A DNA stretch of 64,000 bases from positions 372,001 to 436,000 of the forward strand of contig NZ_CP098252.1 of assembly GCF_027116575.1 (NCBI RefSeq). The letters are read 5' to 3'. A program made the position numbers and the translations under genes. This document shows, in pieces, positions 17,000 to 27,419 of the stretch. Source of the DNA: Oxalobacter aliiformigenes (GTDB lineage: Bacteria; Pseudomonadota; Gammaproteobacteria; Burkholderiales; Burkholderiaceae_D). The notes under the pieces are model-generated. The model was not told the origin of the DNA and made no database searches. It saw only the letters and a program-made list of their open reading frames with translations. The number at the start of each line of letters is the position of its first letter. Within the stretch, counting starts at the first letter, position 1.

Positions 17000-18406
17000 A
17001 TGAAACATAAAGTCAAGAAAATTCATTTTGTCGGAATTGGCGGGAGCGGGATGAGTGGTATTGCCGAAGTGCTGCTCAATCTCGGTTATGAAATTACCGG
17101 TTCCGATCTGACCAGCAATTCCTCGACACGGCATCTGGCTGCTCTGGGAGCTCGTGTCATGCTTGGACATGCGGCGGAAAATATCGAAAAAGCCGATGCC
17201 ATTGTCGTTTCAAGTGCCATCAAGGACGATAATCCGGAAGTACTGGCAGCGCGCAAGAAGAATGTCCCGATTGTTCCACGGGCCGTTATGCTGGCCGAAC
17301 TGATGAGGTTGAAACGCGGCATCGCGATTGCCGGAACTCATGGAAAGACAACCACGACCAGTCTGGTCGCCAGTGTACTGGCCGAGGGCGGTTTTGATCC
17401 GACTTTCGTGATTGGCGGGCGCTTGAACAGCGCAGGTGCCAATGCCGGGCTTGGTGCGGGAGATTTCATCGTTGCGGAAGCGGATGAATCGGATGCTTCC
17501 TTTCTGAATCTGAATCCGGTCATTGAGGTCATCACCAATATCGATGCCGACCATATGGATACTTATGGCCATGATTTTGCACGCCTGAAACAGGCGTTCA
17601 TCGAATTTACCCAGCGCCTGCCGTTTTATGGCCGGGTCATGCTTTGTATCGATGACAGTAATGTCCGGGAAATCAGGCCGTTTATTTCCAAGCCCGTCAC
17701 GACATACGGGTTTCATGAGGATGCCGATGTCAGGGCAGTAGATGCCCGGGCCGAAGGGACCATGATGATATTCACCGCTCTTCAGAAGGGACATCCTCCC
17801 ATTGCCATTCGTCTGAACCAGCCGGGTATGCATAATGTCCAGAATGCCTGTGCGGTGATTGCCATTGCCCGTGAATTGGGTATTGATGACAGCGCGACGC
17901 AAAAAGCCATGGAAAAATTCACCGGAGTCAATCGCCGGTTTACACGACTCGGAAAAGTCCGGTTGCCCAAAAAGAACGGCGAGACTCTGGTAGAGGTGGA
18001 ACTGGTGGACGATTACGGCCACCATCCTTCCGAAATGGCCGCCACGATTGCGGCAGCCCGAGGAGCTTATCCGAACAAAAGGCTCGTTCTGGCGTTCCAG
18101 CCGCATCGTTATACCAGAACGCGTGATTTGTTTGAGGATTTCGTGAAGGTACTTTCCGGCACGGACGTTTTGCTTCTGGGAGAGGTTTATCCGGCAGGTG
18201 AACAGCCGATTGTCGCTGCGGACGGAAGATCGCTGGCACGGGCAATCCGGGTGGCCGGAAAAGTGGATCCCGTGTTTGTCGAGGATATCGCGGAGATGCC
18301 TGCCGCCATTTCGAATGTGATCGAAGAAGGAGATATTGTGATGACGATGGGGGCTGGTTCGATCAGCAGTGTGTCCGGCAAGCTTGTGGAAAAAGCATTG
18401 GGTTGA
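17000..18406 (+). CDS. murC: UDP-N-acetylmuramate:L-alanine ligase
   Basis: MurC adds the first stem-peptide residue, L-alanine, to UDP-MurNAc. The 468-residue product shows the N-terminal [20 protein letters not shown], the ATP loop [34 protein letters not shown], and the C-terminal [19 protein letters not shown] and [16 protein letters not shown], all MurC-specific. It starts nine bases after murG. The start of ddlB lies four bases after its stop. A 488-codon antisense ORF spans murC and the first part of ddlB and is not considered real. Confidence 0.97.
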   Translation: MKHKVKKIHFVGIGGSGMSGIAEVLLNLGYEITGSDLTSNSSTRHLAALGARVMLGHAAENIEKADAIVVSSAIKDDNPEVLAARKKNVPIVPRAVMLAELMRLKRGIAIAGTHGKTTTTSLVASVLAEGGFDPTFVIGGRLNSAGANAGLGAGDFIVAEADESDASFLNLNPVIEVITNIDADHMDTYGHDFARLKQAFIEFTQRLPFYGRVMLCIDDSNVREIRPFISKPVTTYGFHEDADVRAVDARAEGTMMIFTALQKGHPPIAIRLNQPGMHNVQNACAVIAIARELGIDDSATQKAMEKFTGVNRRFTRLGKVRLPKKNGETLVEVELVDDYGHHPSEMAATIAAARGAYPNKRLVLAFQPHRYTRTRDLFEDFVKVLSGTDVLLLGEVYPAGEQPIVAADGRSLARAIRVAGKVDPVFVEDIAEMPAAISNVIEEGDIVMTMGAGSISSVSGKLVEKALG

Positions 18407-18410
18407 ATGT

Positions 18411-19376
18411 ATGGATAAAGTGACAAAAAAGGATTCGTTTGGAAAAGTCGGCGTTCTGTATGGCGGAAAATCCGCAGAGCGGGAAGTATCGCTCATTTCC
18501 GGCAGAGCGGTTTGCGATGCACTGAAAAACAGAGGGGTGGATGCCCATCTTTTCGATACCGGGATGAATGATCCGGCCTGTTTGCAAGGGGAAAACTTCG
18601 ATCGCGTCTTTATTGCACTGCATGGCCGGTATGGAGAGGATGGTTGCATGCAGGGGATGCTGGAAGAAATGCGCATTCCCTATACGGGCTCCGGTGTATT
18701 GGCTTCTGCCATGGCGATGGACAAGATTATGACCAAACGGTTGTGGCAGGCAGAAGGATTGCCCACTCCCCGCTATGTCGAACTGAAAGCGGATTCCGAT
18801 TTCAGTGAAGTGATTGACCGACTCGGTTTGCCCCTGATTGTCAAGCCGGCTCATGAGGGATCGACCCTTGGACTGACCAAGGTGAAACAGATTGAACAGA
18901 TGGCGGATGCCTATGCGCTGGCGTCGAAATACGACCGTTCTGTTCTGGCAGAGGAGTTTATCGATGGCATGGAACTGACCTGTGCCATCCTGGAGCAGGA
19001 TGGCAAACCGCAGGCATTGCCGCTGATAAGGATTGTCGCTCCCGATTCCAATTACGATTATCACAATAAATATTTCAGTGATAAAACACAGTATCTTTGT
19101 CCATGCGGGCTGGATGAGGCAATGGAAACCAGAATCCAGCGTTATGCATTGCAAGGGTATGAGGCGCTCGGTTGCCGCGGATGGGGAAGAATTGATGTGA
19201 TATTGCGTACCAGTGACAACGAACCGTTTTTGCTGGAACTGAATTCATCGCCGGGAATGACCGGTCATTCGCTGGTCCCCCTGGCAGCGCGGCAGGCCGG
19301 TCTGGGTTACGAGGATTTGTGTCTGACACTTCTGCGGTCGGCCACGCTGGATCACATAAAACACAAGGAGAGTTGA
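18411..19376 (+). CDS. ddlB: D-alanine:D-alanine ligase
   Basis: Ddl makes the D-Ala-D-Ala dipeptide used by MurF and is an ATP-grasp enzyme. The 321-residue product has the N-terminal KVGVLYGGKSAEREVSLISG with the conserved Glu and Ser, HGRYGEDGCMQGMLE, LPLIVKPAHEGSTLGLTKV, the omega-loop region with YDYHNKYFSDKTQYLCP, and the metal-binding ELNSSPGMTGHSLVPLAAR. A Tyr-to-Phe type change that would signal D-Ala-D-Lac specificity is not seen. The ATG at 18411 is four bases past the murC stop; a longer frame from 18369 only overlaps murC. ftsQ follows after seven bases. Confidence 0.95.
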   Translation: MDKVTKKDSFGKVGVLYGGKSAEREVSLISGRAVCDALKNRGVDAHLFDTGMNDPACLQGENFDRVFIALHGRYGEDGCMQGMLEEMRIPYTGSGVLASAMAMDKIMTKRLWQAEGLPTPRYVELKADSDFSEVIDRLGLPLIVKPAHEGSTLGLTKVKQIEQMADAYALASKYDRSVLAEEFIDGMELTCAILEQDGKPQALPLIRIVAPDSNYDYHNKYFSDKTQYLCPCGLDEAMETRIQRYALQGYEALGCRGWGRIDVILRTSDNEPFLLELNSSPGMTGHSLVPLAARQAGLGYEDLCLTLLRSATLDHIKHKES

Positions 19377-19383
19377 TTGCACT

Positions 19384-20163
19384 ATGTGGCATAACGTCCG
19401 GATTCTGAATGCGATATCGAATACCTGCATGGCTGTATTCATTATAGCCGTGGTGACGGGGGTTATCGGCTGGCTGATCCAGAAACCGGTTTATGCCTTG
19501 CAGACGGTCAAGGTCCAGTCATCCGACGGCAAGGAGTTGCTGCATGTCAATGCCATGACGGTCAAGAGCATCGCGTTGCCGAATATCAAGGGAAATTTTT
19601 TTACAGTGGATCTGAATGAAGTCCGGACCGCATTCGAGGCCGTTCCCTGGGTCAGGGAAGCCAGTGTCAGAAGGGAGTGGCCCGACAGGCTGATTGTTTC
19701 TCTGGAAGAGTATCAGCCTTTGGGAATATGGGGTAATGGGGGACAGTTGCTGTCCACAAAAGGGGATTTGTTTACCGTAAACATGGCGGAGGCGGAAGAG
19801 GATTATGACCTGTTGAAGTTTTCCGGTCCGGAAGGAAGTGAAAGGGAAGTGCTGGCCCGTTACAAGGAGTTTTGCAAACGGTTTGCACAGATTCATCTTG
19901 TCCCGAAAGAAATCAGGCTTTCGAATCGCTATGCCTGGTCTGTCAGGCTGGACAATGGCATGAATGTCGAATTCGGCCGTGAAAAGGACCGGAACACGAT
20001 CAGTGATCTTATGGACCGTTTGAAGGAAGCGTATCCCCAGCTGGCGGAAAAGACGGGTGATGGTATCGAGAGTATCGATATGCGCTATCCGAATGGACTG
20101 GCTTTGAAATTAAAGGGAAAACTTCCTGTATCAAGTACTCAACGAAATAATGTGGCGCTATGA
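19384..20163 (+). CDS. ftsQ: cell division protein FtsQ
   Basis: FtsQ is a bitopic divisome protein that bridges early and late components and binds FtsB and FtsL. The 259-residue product has a short cytoplasmic tail, one transmembrane helix (about residues 14-32), a POTRA domain beginning at YALQTVKVQSSDGKELLHVN and running to the conserved PWVREASVRREWPDRLIVSL, and a beta domain ending near KGKLPV. Motif EEYQPLGIWG with the conserved Pro follows POTRA. A GGAG lies about 13 bases before the ATG at 19384, a long spacing, which suggests weak or coupled translation. The stop overlaps the ftsA start (ATGA). Confidence 0.94.
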   Translation: MWHNVRILNAISNTCMAVFIIAVVTGVIGWLIQKPVYALQTVKVQSSDGKELLHVNAMTVKSIALPNIKGNFFTVDLNEVRTAFEAVPWVREASVRREWPDRLIVSLEEYQPLGIWGNGGQLLSTKGDLFTVNMAEAEEDYDLLKFSGPEGSEREVLARYKEFCKRFAQIHLVPKEIRLSNRYAWSVRLDNGMNVEFGREKDRNTISDLMDRLKEAYPQLAEKTGDGIESIDMRYPNGLALKLKGKLPVSSTQRNNVAL

Positions 20164-21392
20164 CTAAAGACCTTAAAAATTTGATTGTCGGGCTGGATAT
20201 CGGGACTTCCAAAGTCGTCGCTGTCGTTGCCGAAGTGTTGCCGGATGGACGGCATGAAGTGATCGGACTGGGACAACATGAGTCGAAGGGACTGAAAAAA
20301 GGTGTTGTCGTCAATATTGAAGCAACTGTTGAGTCGATTCAGGCCGCGCTCGAAGAAGCGGAACTGATGGCCGATTGCAAAATAAGAAACGTTTATACCG
20401 GTATCGCCGGCAGTCATATCCGCAGTTTCAATTCACGCGGTATGGTGGCCATCAAGGACAAGGAAGTGACTGCCGCGGATGTCGCACGGGTCATTGAAAC
20501 AGCCCGTGCAGTCAATATTCCGACAGATCAGCAGTTTTTGCATACGGTTTCGCAGGAATTTGTCGTCGACAACCAGGAAGATGTCCGTGAACCGATCGGT
20601 ATGAGCGGCATACGTCTTGAAGTCAAGGTTCATATTGTTACCGGTGCGGTATCGGCCGTCCAGAATATTGTCAAATGCATACGCCGGTGCGGACTCGAGG
20701 TTTCCGATCTGATTCTGCAGCCGCTGGCTTCTGCTGATGCCGTACTGACAGAGGATGAAAAAGAATTGGGTGTCGTCCTGATCGATATCGGTGGCGGTAC
20801 GACGGATATTGCCGTGTTCACCGAAGGTGCGATTCGCCATACGGCCGTTATTCCTATTGCCGGTGACCAGATCACCAATGATATTGCGATGGCATTGCGT
20901 ACCCCGACGCTGGAAGCGGAAGAAATCAAGATCCGTTACGGGATTGCCAAGCAGGTGTTGGTTGATCCGTCCGAAACGATTGAAGTGCCCGGTCTTGGCG
21001 ATCGCGGACCGCGTACCTTGTCGCGCCAGATGCTGGCGGCCGTTATCGAACCCCGGGTAGAGGAACTTTTTGCATTGGCATTGCAGGTGGTGAGGGAGTC
21101 CGAGTACGAGGAAGTCTTGTCTTCAGGGGTCGTTTTGACAGGTGGTACTGCCATGATGCCGGGTATTGCCGAACTGGCCGAAGAGATTTTTCTGAAGCCG
21201 GTAAGGCTGGGTATTCCGCAATATAACGGGCAACTGGCAGATGTTGTCAAAAGCCCGCGGTATTCGACGGCACATGGTCTTCTGGCCGAGGCGAAGAAAC
21301 AGTATCTGAGAGGTAACGTCGTTACGAAACAGCAGGGATCGACCAAGGCGATACTGCAGCGGATGAAAGAATGGTTTATGGGAAATTTCTGA
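20160..21392 (+). CDS. ftsA: cell division protein FtsA (actin-like FtsZ membrane anchor)
   Basis: FtsA is an actin-fold ATPase that ties FtsZ filaments to the membrane. The 410-residue product has the phosphate-1 motif IVGLDIGTSKVVAVVAEV, the SHS2 (1C) domain around residues 85-165, phosphate-2 VVLIDIGGGTTDIAVFTEG, and the adenosine motif VVLTGGTAMMPGI. The C-terminus AILQRMKEWFMGNF is the expected membrane-targeting amphipathic helix. The ATG overlaps the ftsQ stop. The 105-base gap to ftsZ contains a TTGACA at 21394-21399, so an extra ftsZ promoter is possible, but I see no good -10 partner. Confidence 0.97.
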   Translation: MTKDLKNLIVGLDIGTSKVVAVVAEVLPDGRHEVIGLGQHESKGLKKGVVVNIEATVESIQAALEEAELMADCKIRNVYTGIAGSHIRSFNSRGMVAIKDKEVTAADVARVIETARAVNIPTDQQFLHTVSQEFVVDNQEDVREPIGMSGIRLEVKVHIVTGAVSAVQNIVKCIRRCGLEVSDLILQPLASADAVLTEDEKELGVVLIDIGGGTTDIAVFTEGAIRHTAVIPIAGDQITNDIAMALRTPTLEAEEIKIRYGIAKQVLVDPSETIEVPGLGDRGPRTLSRQMLAAVIEPRVEELFALALQVVRESEYEEVLSSGVVLTGGTAMMPGIAELAEEIFLKPVRLGIPQYNGQLADVVKSPRYSTAHGLLAEAKKQYLRGNVVTKQQGSTKAILQRMKEWFMGNF

Positions 21393-21497
21393 TTTGACAG
21401 AAATTGAAGGTTTAATTGAAAGCGGTTTTTAGTTGGAAGTTGTCACATCGCGTGGGAGTTGCCAAATGAGAACAGCATTTTTGACAGGAGCTTAAAC

Positions 21498-22679
21498 ATG
21501 GAATTTGATATGGTCGACAATGCAACGCTGGGCACTATCATCAAGGTAGTGGGCGTGGGAGGCGCTGGCGGCAATGCTGTCCAGCATATGATCAACAAGG
21601 GAGTATCCGGTGTTGAGTTTATTGCGGCCAATACGGATGCACAGGCTTTGTCCCATTCGGATGCTCATAATATTATCCAGATCGGGGATACCGGTCTGGG
21701 GGCCGGTATGCGTCCTGATATCGGTCGCCAGCTGGCTGAACAGTCACGCGAGAGGATCGAGGATGCCTTGCGTGGCGCACATATGGTTTTCATTGCGGCC
21801 GGGATGGGAGGCGGTACGGGAACCGGGGCGGCGCCTATTGTCGCAGAAGTCGCCAAATCGCTGGGTGCCCTGACTGTGGCCGTTGTATCCAAACCGTTTT
21901 CATACGAAGGCCAGAAATGCATGGAAATCGCCGAAGAGGGACTGGAAGCCTTGTCCGCTCATGTCGATTCGCTGATCGTTATTCTGAATGAAAAACTGGA
22001 AGAAATATATGAAGACGACAGCATGATCGAATGGCTGCAGCATGCCGATGATGTCCTGAATAATGCTGTGGCTGGTATTGCGGAGATCATCAATGTCCGG
22101 GGTCATATCAATGTCGATTTCAATGACGTGAAAACCATCATGGGCGAACAGGGCAAAGCCATGATGGGAACAGCCGTCGCTTCCGGTGTGGATCGTGCGC
22201 GAATCGCGGCCGAGCAGGCTGTCGCATCTCCGTTGCTTGACGGTATCGATTTGTCTGGCGCTCGCGGCGTGCTGGTCAATGTGACGGCAAGTCGTGGTCT
22301 GAAGGGCAAGGAAATCAAGGAAGTCATGGCGACTGTCCGTGCTTTTGCATCGCCTGACGCAACGATCGCACAGGGAATCGCTTATGACGATTCCATGGGA
22401 GAGGATATCCGTGTAACGGTTGTCGCAACCGGTCTGGGCAAGAACAAAAAGCCGGTTCGGCTGGTGCAGACTCCGCAGTTGAGAACGGGTACCAATAATG
22501 AAATTGTCATGTCAGGCAGTGGAGATGCCGCTGCCACGGCTCAGGATCTTGAAACACTGCAAAAACCTGCCGTATGGCGTCATGGACGCGAGTCGGCCAG
22601 CGATACGGTCAGGGCACTCGAAAAGAACGGAATGGAAACATACGATATTCCCGCCTTTTTGCGTCGCCAGGCCGATTGA
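21498..22679 (+). CDS. ftsZ: cell division GTPase FtsZ
   Basis: FtsZ is the tubulin-like GTPase that forms the Z-ring. In the 393-residue product, the nucleotide site is visible as VVGVGGAGGNAVQHMI, the tubulin signature AAGMGGGTGTGAAPIV, and the T7 catalytic-loop region NVDFNDVKTIM. A variable linker with a CQ-poor composition leads to the C-terminal peptide YDIPAFLRRQAD, which binds FtsA and other partners. The ATG at 21498 has CAGGAG ten bases upstream; a longer frame from 21459 has no support. It is the last gene of the dcw cluster proper and is followed by a strong hairpin. Confidence 0.98.
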   Translation: MEFDMVDNATLGTIIKVVGVGGAGGNAVQHMINKGVSGVEFIAANTDAQALSHSDAHNIIQIGDTGLGAGMRPDIGRQLAEQSRERIEDALRGAHMVFIAAGMGGGTGTGAAPIVAEVAKSLGALTVAVVSKPFSYEGQKCMEIAEEGLEALSAHVDSLIVILNEKLEEIYEDDSMIEWLQHADDVLNNAVAGIAEIINVRGHINVDFNDVKTIMGEQGKAMMGTAVASGVDRARIAAEQAVASPLLDGIDLSGARGVLVNVTASRGLKGKEIKEVMATVRAFASPDATIAQGIAYDDSMGEDIRVTVVATGLGKNKKPVRLVQTPQLRTGTNNEIVMSGSGDAAATAQDLETLQKPAVWRHGRESASDTVRALEKNGMETYDIPAFLRRQAD

Positions 22680-22688
22680 GGGGACTTG

Positions 22689-22728
22689 TTCGGTACAGCC
22701 CGGGCGGGGTGTTTTGGGCTGTACCGAA
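22689..22728 (+). terminator. 13-bp perfect hairpin after ftsZ (terminator-like, no U-tract)
   Basis: TTCGGTACAGCCC at 22689-22701 pairs perfectly with GGGCTGTACCGAA at 22716-22728, with a 14-base G-rich loop. It starts nine bases after the ftsZ stop. The bases that follow (TGTATTTAAATTG) are AT-rich but contain no T-run, so simple intrinsic termination is doubtful; 3' end protection or attenuation before lpxC are alternatives. Confidence 0.55.
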
Positions 22729-22891
22729 TGTATTTAAATTGTTACAAGTGTAAGAATTTCTCCTGTCTCCATATAAAAGCGTATATGTTAAAAGAGGCCC
22801 CGATATCATATTTCGCATCTGCAGAATTTGTGTCGGCGGGGTAAAATAATTTCCAGGACGATTATTCGGAATCTGACAAACAGCGTAAATC

Positions 22892-23827
22892 ATGCTCAAA
22901 CAACGTACCATTCAATACCCTGTCCGGGCAGTCGGAATCGGATTGCATTCCGGCTACAAGGTGGAGCTTGTACTTCGGCCGGCTGTTCCTGACACAGGTA
23001 TCGTATTCCATCGGACCGATCTGGATCCTGTTGTGTCGATTCCGGTGAGCGCGGACGCGATCGGAGAGACGATGCTGGCTTCGACGCTGGTAAAAGACGG
23101 TGCGCGGATTTCCACCATCGAGCATTTGATGTCGGCTTGTGCCGGTCTGGGAATCGACAATCTGCATGTCGAGGTGAATGCAGAAGAAATTCCCATTATG
23201 GATGGTTCGGCATCTTCTTTTGTCTTTCTGCTTCAACAGGCCGGTCTGAAAGAACAGGATGTTCCGAAAAAATACATTCGTGTCAAAAAACGGGTTGAAA
23301 TTCGTGAGGGAGAAGGAGCCAACCTGAAATGGGCGCGTCTGGACCCTTTTAATGGCTTCAAACTGGATTTTTTCATTGAATTCAATCATCCGGCTATTGA
23401 TGCGACTCACCAGCATGCGGTGGTCGATCTGAGTCAGGTTTCCTATGTCCGGGATGTTTCGCGGGCTCGCACTTTCGGTTTCGTCAAGGATGTCGAAACA
23501 CTGCGCGGTATGGGACTGGCACGGGGAGGTTCGCTTGAAAACGCCATTGTCATGGATGAATACCGGATTCTGAATGCCTATGCATTGCGTTACGACGATG
23601 AATTTGTCCGGCACAAGATTCTTGATGCCATCGGGGATCTGTATAACATCGGCCATCCGTTGCTGGCTTCCTACACGGCGCATAAGTCCGGACATGCATT
23701 GAACAATCAGCTGATCAGGGCTTTGTTGGCACAGCCTGATGCCTATGAGGTCGTTACTTTCACCACATCGGAAGAGGCGCCCAATTCCTTGTTCGAGCAA
23801 TCGACACTGGAATGGATCCCTGCCTGA
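22892..23827 (+). CDS. lpxC: UDP-3-O-acyl-GlcNAc deacetylase
   Basis: LpxC is the zinc enzyme for the committed step of lipid A synthesis, removing the acetyl group from UDP-3-O-acyl-GlcNAc. The 311-residue product shows [24 protein letters not shown] with a zinc-ligand His, the [15 protein letters not shown] loop, [19 protein letters not shown], and [17 protein letters not shown], which supplies the zinc-binding His and Asp and the catalytic His. LpxC level is known to be controlled by FtsH with LapB; a lapB gene lies at 43114-44289. It has its own 212-base leader after the ftsZ hairpin. Confidence 0.97.
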   Translation: MLKQRTIQYPVRAVGIGLHSGYKVELVLRPAVPDTGIVFHRTDLDPVVSIPVSADAIGETMLASTLVKDGARISTIEHLMSACAGLGIDNLHVEVNAEEIPIMDGSASSFVFLLQQAGLKEQDVPKKYIRVKKRVEIREGEGANLKWARLDPFNGFKLDFFIEFNHPAIDATHQHAVVDLSQVSYVRDVSRARTFGFVKDVETLRGMGLARGGSLENAIVMDEYRILNAYALRYDDEFVRHKILDAIGDLYNIGHPLLASYTAHKSGHALNNQLIRALLAQPDAYEVVTFTTSEEAPNSLFEQSTLEWIPA

Positions 23828-23840
23828 TCCCGTTCAGAAT

Positions 23841-24302
23841 TCATTTTTCCGTTTGCCGATAGCCGCTGATCAGCTGGTGCAGTGCCCGGGTCAGAGGTGA
23901 GTGGGTGTCGTTCTGTTCAAACTGCTCGTACAGTTTCGAGAAGGACTCATACGCTTTGGGTGACAGATTTTTCTTTCCGACAGGTTTTTCCCTGTAAAGG
24001 TTTTGCAAAAAGCTGACCTTGAGACGTACAGTGTGGACCGGCCAGCCTTTCAGGCCGAGTCTGTTTTGGAGAAACGGGATTTTCTGTCTTATTCTCGCCG
24101 CAACGGCCTGGTTGGGGACACCGACAAGAAGCGTTCCGTTTTCCAGTTTCAGAATATGGCAGTTTGAGAACCATACCGGAAGAATGCGATTGCAGTCATT
24201 CTCGATTTCCATAAGCTGTTTTGCCGTATGCATGAGAGTTGCCACTTTTTCATGGGAATCGAGATATTCAAGAGCAGTCGGGAAAGCTTCCTTGGTATTC
24301 AT
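23841..24302 (-). CDS. DUF721/DciA-like protein (putative replicative-helicase loader)
   Basis: This 153-residue minus-strand protein is placed between lpxC and secA, a usual site for the DUF721 family in betaproteobacteria. The core around residues 45-95 has the DUF721 pattern: the VWFSNCHILKLENGTLLVGV strand region, then VPNQAVAARIRQKIPFLQNR with the conserved Ala-Arg pattern, and a KVSFLQ strand. The family includes DciA, which loads the DnaB helicase in bacteria that lack DnaC/DnaI; that role is known for the family and inferred here. The C-terminal tail is charged and probably disordered. It is convergent with lpxC (13 bases apart) and divergent from secA. I am fairly sure of the family, less of function. 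Confidence 0.7.
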   Translation of the reverse strand: MNTKEAFPTALEYLDSHEKVATLMHTAKQLMEIENDCNRILPVWFSNCHILKLENGTLLVGVPNQAVAARIRQKIPFLQNRLGLKGWPVHTVRLKVSFLQNLYREKPVGKKNLSPKAYESFSKLYEQFEQNDTHSPLTRALHQLISGYRQTEK

Positions 24303-24428
24303 GGTGACGGAAAATATGGCTGTTTTCTAAATGGCATACTGCACTGTTTCAGGCAGTATAACTGATCGGGGTATCCGTTGCAGACCCGTGAATTGCCGTA
24401 ATAAAACAACATTGTCGTTGAAAATAGG

Positions 24429-24578
24429 ATGCCCGTTGCGCAATCTCTTTGTTTAAAAGTGGAAAGAGATATTAAAGTTGCTCTATTGCCTGAAAGAGGG
24501 CATGTTAAAATGTGTCTTAACGAGGTGGACCTTGGTATGTTCAGGGTCTATGCAAATGCAGTCGATGATGCTGCCTAA
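24429..24578 (+). CDS. candidate 49-codon ORF just upstream of secA (speculative)
   Basis: An ATG at 24429 opens a 49-residue frame (MPVAQSLCLKVERD..., ending GMFRVYANAVDDAA) that stops 15 bases before the secA start, the place where E. coli has the arrest peptide SecM. The ribosome binding site is poor: AGG lies directly next to the ATG. There is no signal sequence and no SecM-type arrest motif. It may be a chance frame in the secA leader; I list it only because position and spacing fit a leader ORF. Confidence 0.2.
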   Translation: MPVAQSLCLKVERDIKVALLPERGHVKMCLNEVDLGMFRVYANAVDDAA

Positions 24579-24593
24579 TTTCAAGAATGTAAC

Positions 24594-27365
24594 ATGTCTA
24601 TATTGACCAGCCTTTTCGGCAGCCGCAATTCCCGGCTGCTGAAGCAATACGGTAAAACCGTAGCCAAAATCAATTCTTTTGAACCGGCTCTGGAGAAAAT
24701 GACGGATGCCGAACTGAAAGCAAAAACCCCTGAATTCAAGGAACGGCTTGCCGGCGGGGAAACGCTGGATGATATCCTGCCCGAGGCATTTGCCGTTTGC
24801 CGGGAAGCAAGCAAGCGGGTTCTGAGGATGAGGCCGTACGATGTCCAGCTGATCGGAGGGATGGCGCTTCATTATGGCAAGATTTCCGAAATGGCAACCG
24901 GTGAAGGAAAAACACTGGTAGCGACACTGCCTGCCTACCTGAATGGCCTGACCGGAAAAGGTGTCCATGTTGTCACGGTTAACGATTATCTGGCCCAGCG
25001 TGATGCGGAATGGATGTCCCGTTTGTATGGCTGGCTTGGTCTGACGACAGGAGTCAATTTGGCGTCGATGGATCATGGCCAGAAGCAGGCTGCCTATGCC
25101 GCTGACATTACATACGGAACCAATAACGAATTCGGTTTCGACTATCTGCGCGACAATATGGTTTACGATGTGGCGGATCGTGTCCAGCGCGGGCTGGTTT
25201 ATGCTATTGTCGATGAGGTGGATTCGATTCTGATCGATGAGGCCAGAACGCCGCTGATTATTTCGGGGCAGTCGGAGAACAATACCGAGCTTTACTACAA
25301 GATGAATGCCGTACCGAAAATGCTGACATTGCAGATCGGCGAGGAAACGCGGGACGGCAAGGGAAAAATCGAGGTTCCCGGTGATTACACCAAGGATGAA
25401 AAAACCAATCAGGTCTATCTTACGGATGCCGGTTACGAGAAAGCGGAAAAAATACTGACCAGCATGGGTCTGCTGCCCGAGGGGGCTTCCCTGTATGATG
25501 CGACCAACATCATTCTGGTTCATCATTTGTATGCCGCGTTGCGCGCGAATGTTTTGTTCCACCGGGATCAGCATTATGTCGTTCAGGATGGACAGGTCAT
25601 CATCGTCGATGAGTTTACCGGACGTTTGATGGAAGGCAGGCGTTGGTCCGACGGCTTGCATCAGGCTGTGGAAGCCAAGGAAGGTGTCAAGATACAGAAT
25701 GAAAACCAGACACTGGCATCGATTACTTTCCAGAATTATTTCCGTATGTACGAGAAACTCTCGGGCATGACCGGTACAGCGGATACGGAAGCCTATGAGT
25801 TCCAGGAAATTTATGGTCTGGAAACAGTGGTTATTCCGCCTAACAAGCCGAATCAGCGTCAGGATCGTCAGGATCAGGTTTACAAGACGGCCAATGAGAA
25901 ATATCTGGCCATGCTAAACGATATCAAGGATTGTTACGAGCGGGGACAACCGGTCCTGGTCGGTACGACGTCCATCGAAAATTCCGAATTGCTGTCAGGC
26001 ATTCTGACCAAGGCGGGATTGCCGCATAATGTCCTGAATGCCAAACAGCATGCACGGGAAGCGGAGATCGTTGCGCAGGCGGGACGGCCGAAAATGATAA
26101 CGATCGCAACCAATATGGCCGGACGCGGCACGGATATCGTGCTGGGCGGCAATGTCGAGAAGCAGATTGAGTTCATCGAGGCGGATGAATCCATTCCGGA
26201 AGAACAGAAAAAAGCGCAAATCGACAAGCTGCGTAACGAATGGCAGTCATTGCATGATTTTGTTTTGGCACAGGGAGGCCTGCATATTATCGGTACGGAA
26301 CGCCATGAATCACGCCGGGTGGACAATCAGCTGAGAGGACGTGCCGCACGTCAGGGCGATCCGGGTTCCTCGAGATTCTATCTGTCTCTGGATGATCCGC
26401 TGTTGCGGATTTTTGCCGGCGACAAGATGCGGTCTATCATGGAACGGCTGAAAATGCCTGAAGGCGAGCCGATCGAATCCGGAATCGTGACCCGATCCAT
26501 TGAATCGGCACAGCGGAAAGTCGAGGGGCGCAATTTCGATATGCGCAAGCAGCTGCTGGAATATGATGATGTAGCCAATGACCAGCGCAAGGTCATTTAT
26601 CAACAACGTAATGAATTGCTTGAAATGAAAGATCCGACCGAGCTGATTACATCGTTGCGGCACGGTGCTTTTACCGATCTTTTCAGGATGTATGTGCCGG
26701 AAGAATCCGTTGAAGAGCAATGGGATATTGAAGGACTTGAAAAAGAGTTGCAAACCCAGTGGAAACTCGATATTCCTCTGGCGTCCATGCTTGAGGAATC
26801 GAAAACGCTGACCGATGAAGATCTGCTTGAGCATATTCTGAAAACCGTCGATGATTTTTACCAGACCAAGATTGATCTGGTCGGCAAGGAAGCGTTTTCC
26901 GAGTACGAGCGCAGCGTCGTGTTGCAGAGCATGGATACTTACTGGCGCGAGCATCTTGCGGCACTGGATCACCTCCGTCAGGGCATTCACTTGCGCGGTT
27001 ATGCCCAGAAAAATCCGAAGCAGGAATACAAGCGCGAAGCGTTCCAGTTATTCAGCCAAATGCTGGATATGATCAGAAACGATGTTACACGGGTATTGGT
27101 GCTGGTCAGAATCAGGACACGCGAGGAGGTCGAAATGGCTGCGGCGCAACAGGCCGAGTCGCAGATAACGGATATGAATTATCATCGTCCGGAACCTGAA
27201 GATGAACTGGCTTCCGAAAAGGAAGAGAGTACGATCGATGAAACCGGGACGACCGGTATCGGGCAGCAGCCTGTGGTCAATGCCGTGCCAAAAGTCGGTC
27301 GGAATGAACCATGTCCTTGCGGGAGTGGCAAAAAATACAAGCATTGTCATGGTCGCCTGGATTAA
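24594..27365 (+). CDS. secA: preprotein translocase ATPase SecA
   Basis: SecA drives post-translational export through SecYEG. The 923-residue product has all domains: nucleotide-binding domain 1 with [18 protein letters not shown] (Walker A) and [17 protein letters not shown] (Walker B), the preprotein cross-linking domain, nucleotide-binding domain 2 with [15 protein letters not shown] and [19 protein letters not shown], the helical scaffold/wing domains, and a C-terminal linker leading to the zinc finger [18 protein letters not shown] (CxC-x8-CH), which binds SecB and phospholipid. The start is the ATG at 24594. No SecM homologue lies upstream. argJ begins 54 bases after the stop. Confidence 0.98.
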   Translation: MSILTSLFGSRNSRLLKQYGKTVAKINSFEPALEKMTDAELKAKTPEFKERLAGGETLDDILPEAFAVCREASKRVLRMRPYDVQLIGGMALHYGKISEMATGEGKTLVATLPAYLNGLTGKGVHVVTVNDYLAQRDAEWMSRLYGWLGLTTGVNLASMDHGQKQAAYAADITYGTNNEFGFDYLRDNMVYDVADRVQRGLVYAIVDEVDSILIDEARTPLIISGQSENNTELYYKMNAVPKMLTLQIGEETRDGKGKIEVPGDYTKDEKTNQVYLTDAGYEKAEKILTSMGLLPEGASLYDATNIILVHHLYAALRANVLFHRDQHYVVQDGQVIIVDEFTGRLMEGRRWSDGLHQAVEAKEGVKIQNENQTLASITFQNYFRMYEKLSGMTGTADTEAYEFQEIYGLETVVIPPNKPNQRQDRQDQVYKTANEKYLAMLNDIKDCYERGQPVLVGTTSIENSELLSGILTKAGLPHNVLNAKQHAREAEIVAQAGRPKMITIATNMAGRGTDIVLGGNVEKQIEFIEADESIPEEQKKAQIDKLRNEWQSLHDFVLAQGGLHIIGTERHESRRVDNQLRGRAARQGDPGSSRFYLSLDDPLLRIFAGDKMRSIMERLKMPEGEPIESGIVTRSIESAQRKVEGRNFDMRKQLLEYDDVANDQRKVIYQQRNELLEMKDPTELITSLRHGAFTDLFRMYVPEESVEEQWDIEGLEKELQTQWKLDIPLASMLEESKTLTDEDLLEHILKTVDDFYQTKIDLVGKEAFSEYERSVVLQSMDTYWREHLAALDHLRQGIHLRGYAQKNPKQEYKREAFQLFSQMLDMIRNDVTRVLVLVRIRTREEVEMAAAQQAESQITDMNYHRPEPEDELASEKEESTIDETGTTGIGQQPVVNAVPKVGRNEPCPCGSGKKYKHCHGRLD

Positions 27366-27419
27366 ACGAAACGTAAAGCATCGACAAGTGGATCATTAAT
27401 TGGAATCAGTGAGATAAAG

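Noticed and set aside
21394..21420. TTGACA between ftsA and ftsZ as an ftsZ promoter
   Set aside because: No -10 hexamer stands 16-18 bases downstream; mentioned under ftsA but not called.
24429..24578. The secA leader ORF as a true SecM
   Set aside because: It lacks a signal peptide and the FxxxxWIxxxxGIRAGP-type arrest motif. I keep it only as a low-confidence candidate ORF.
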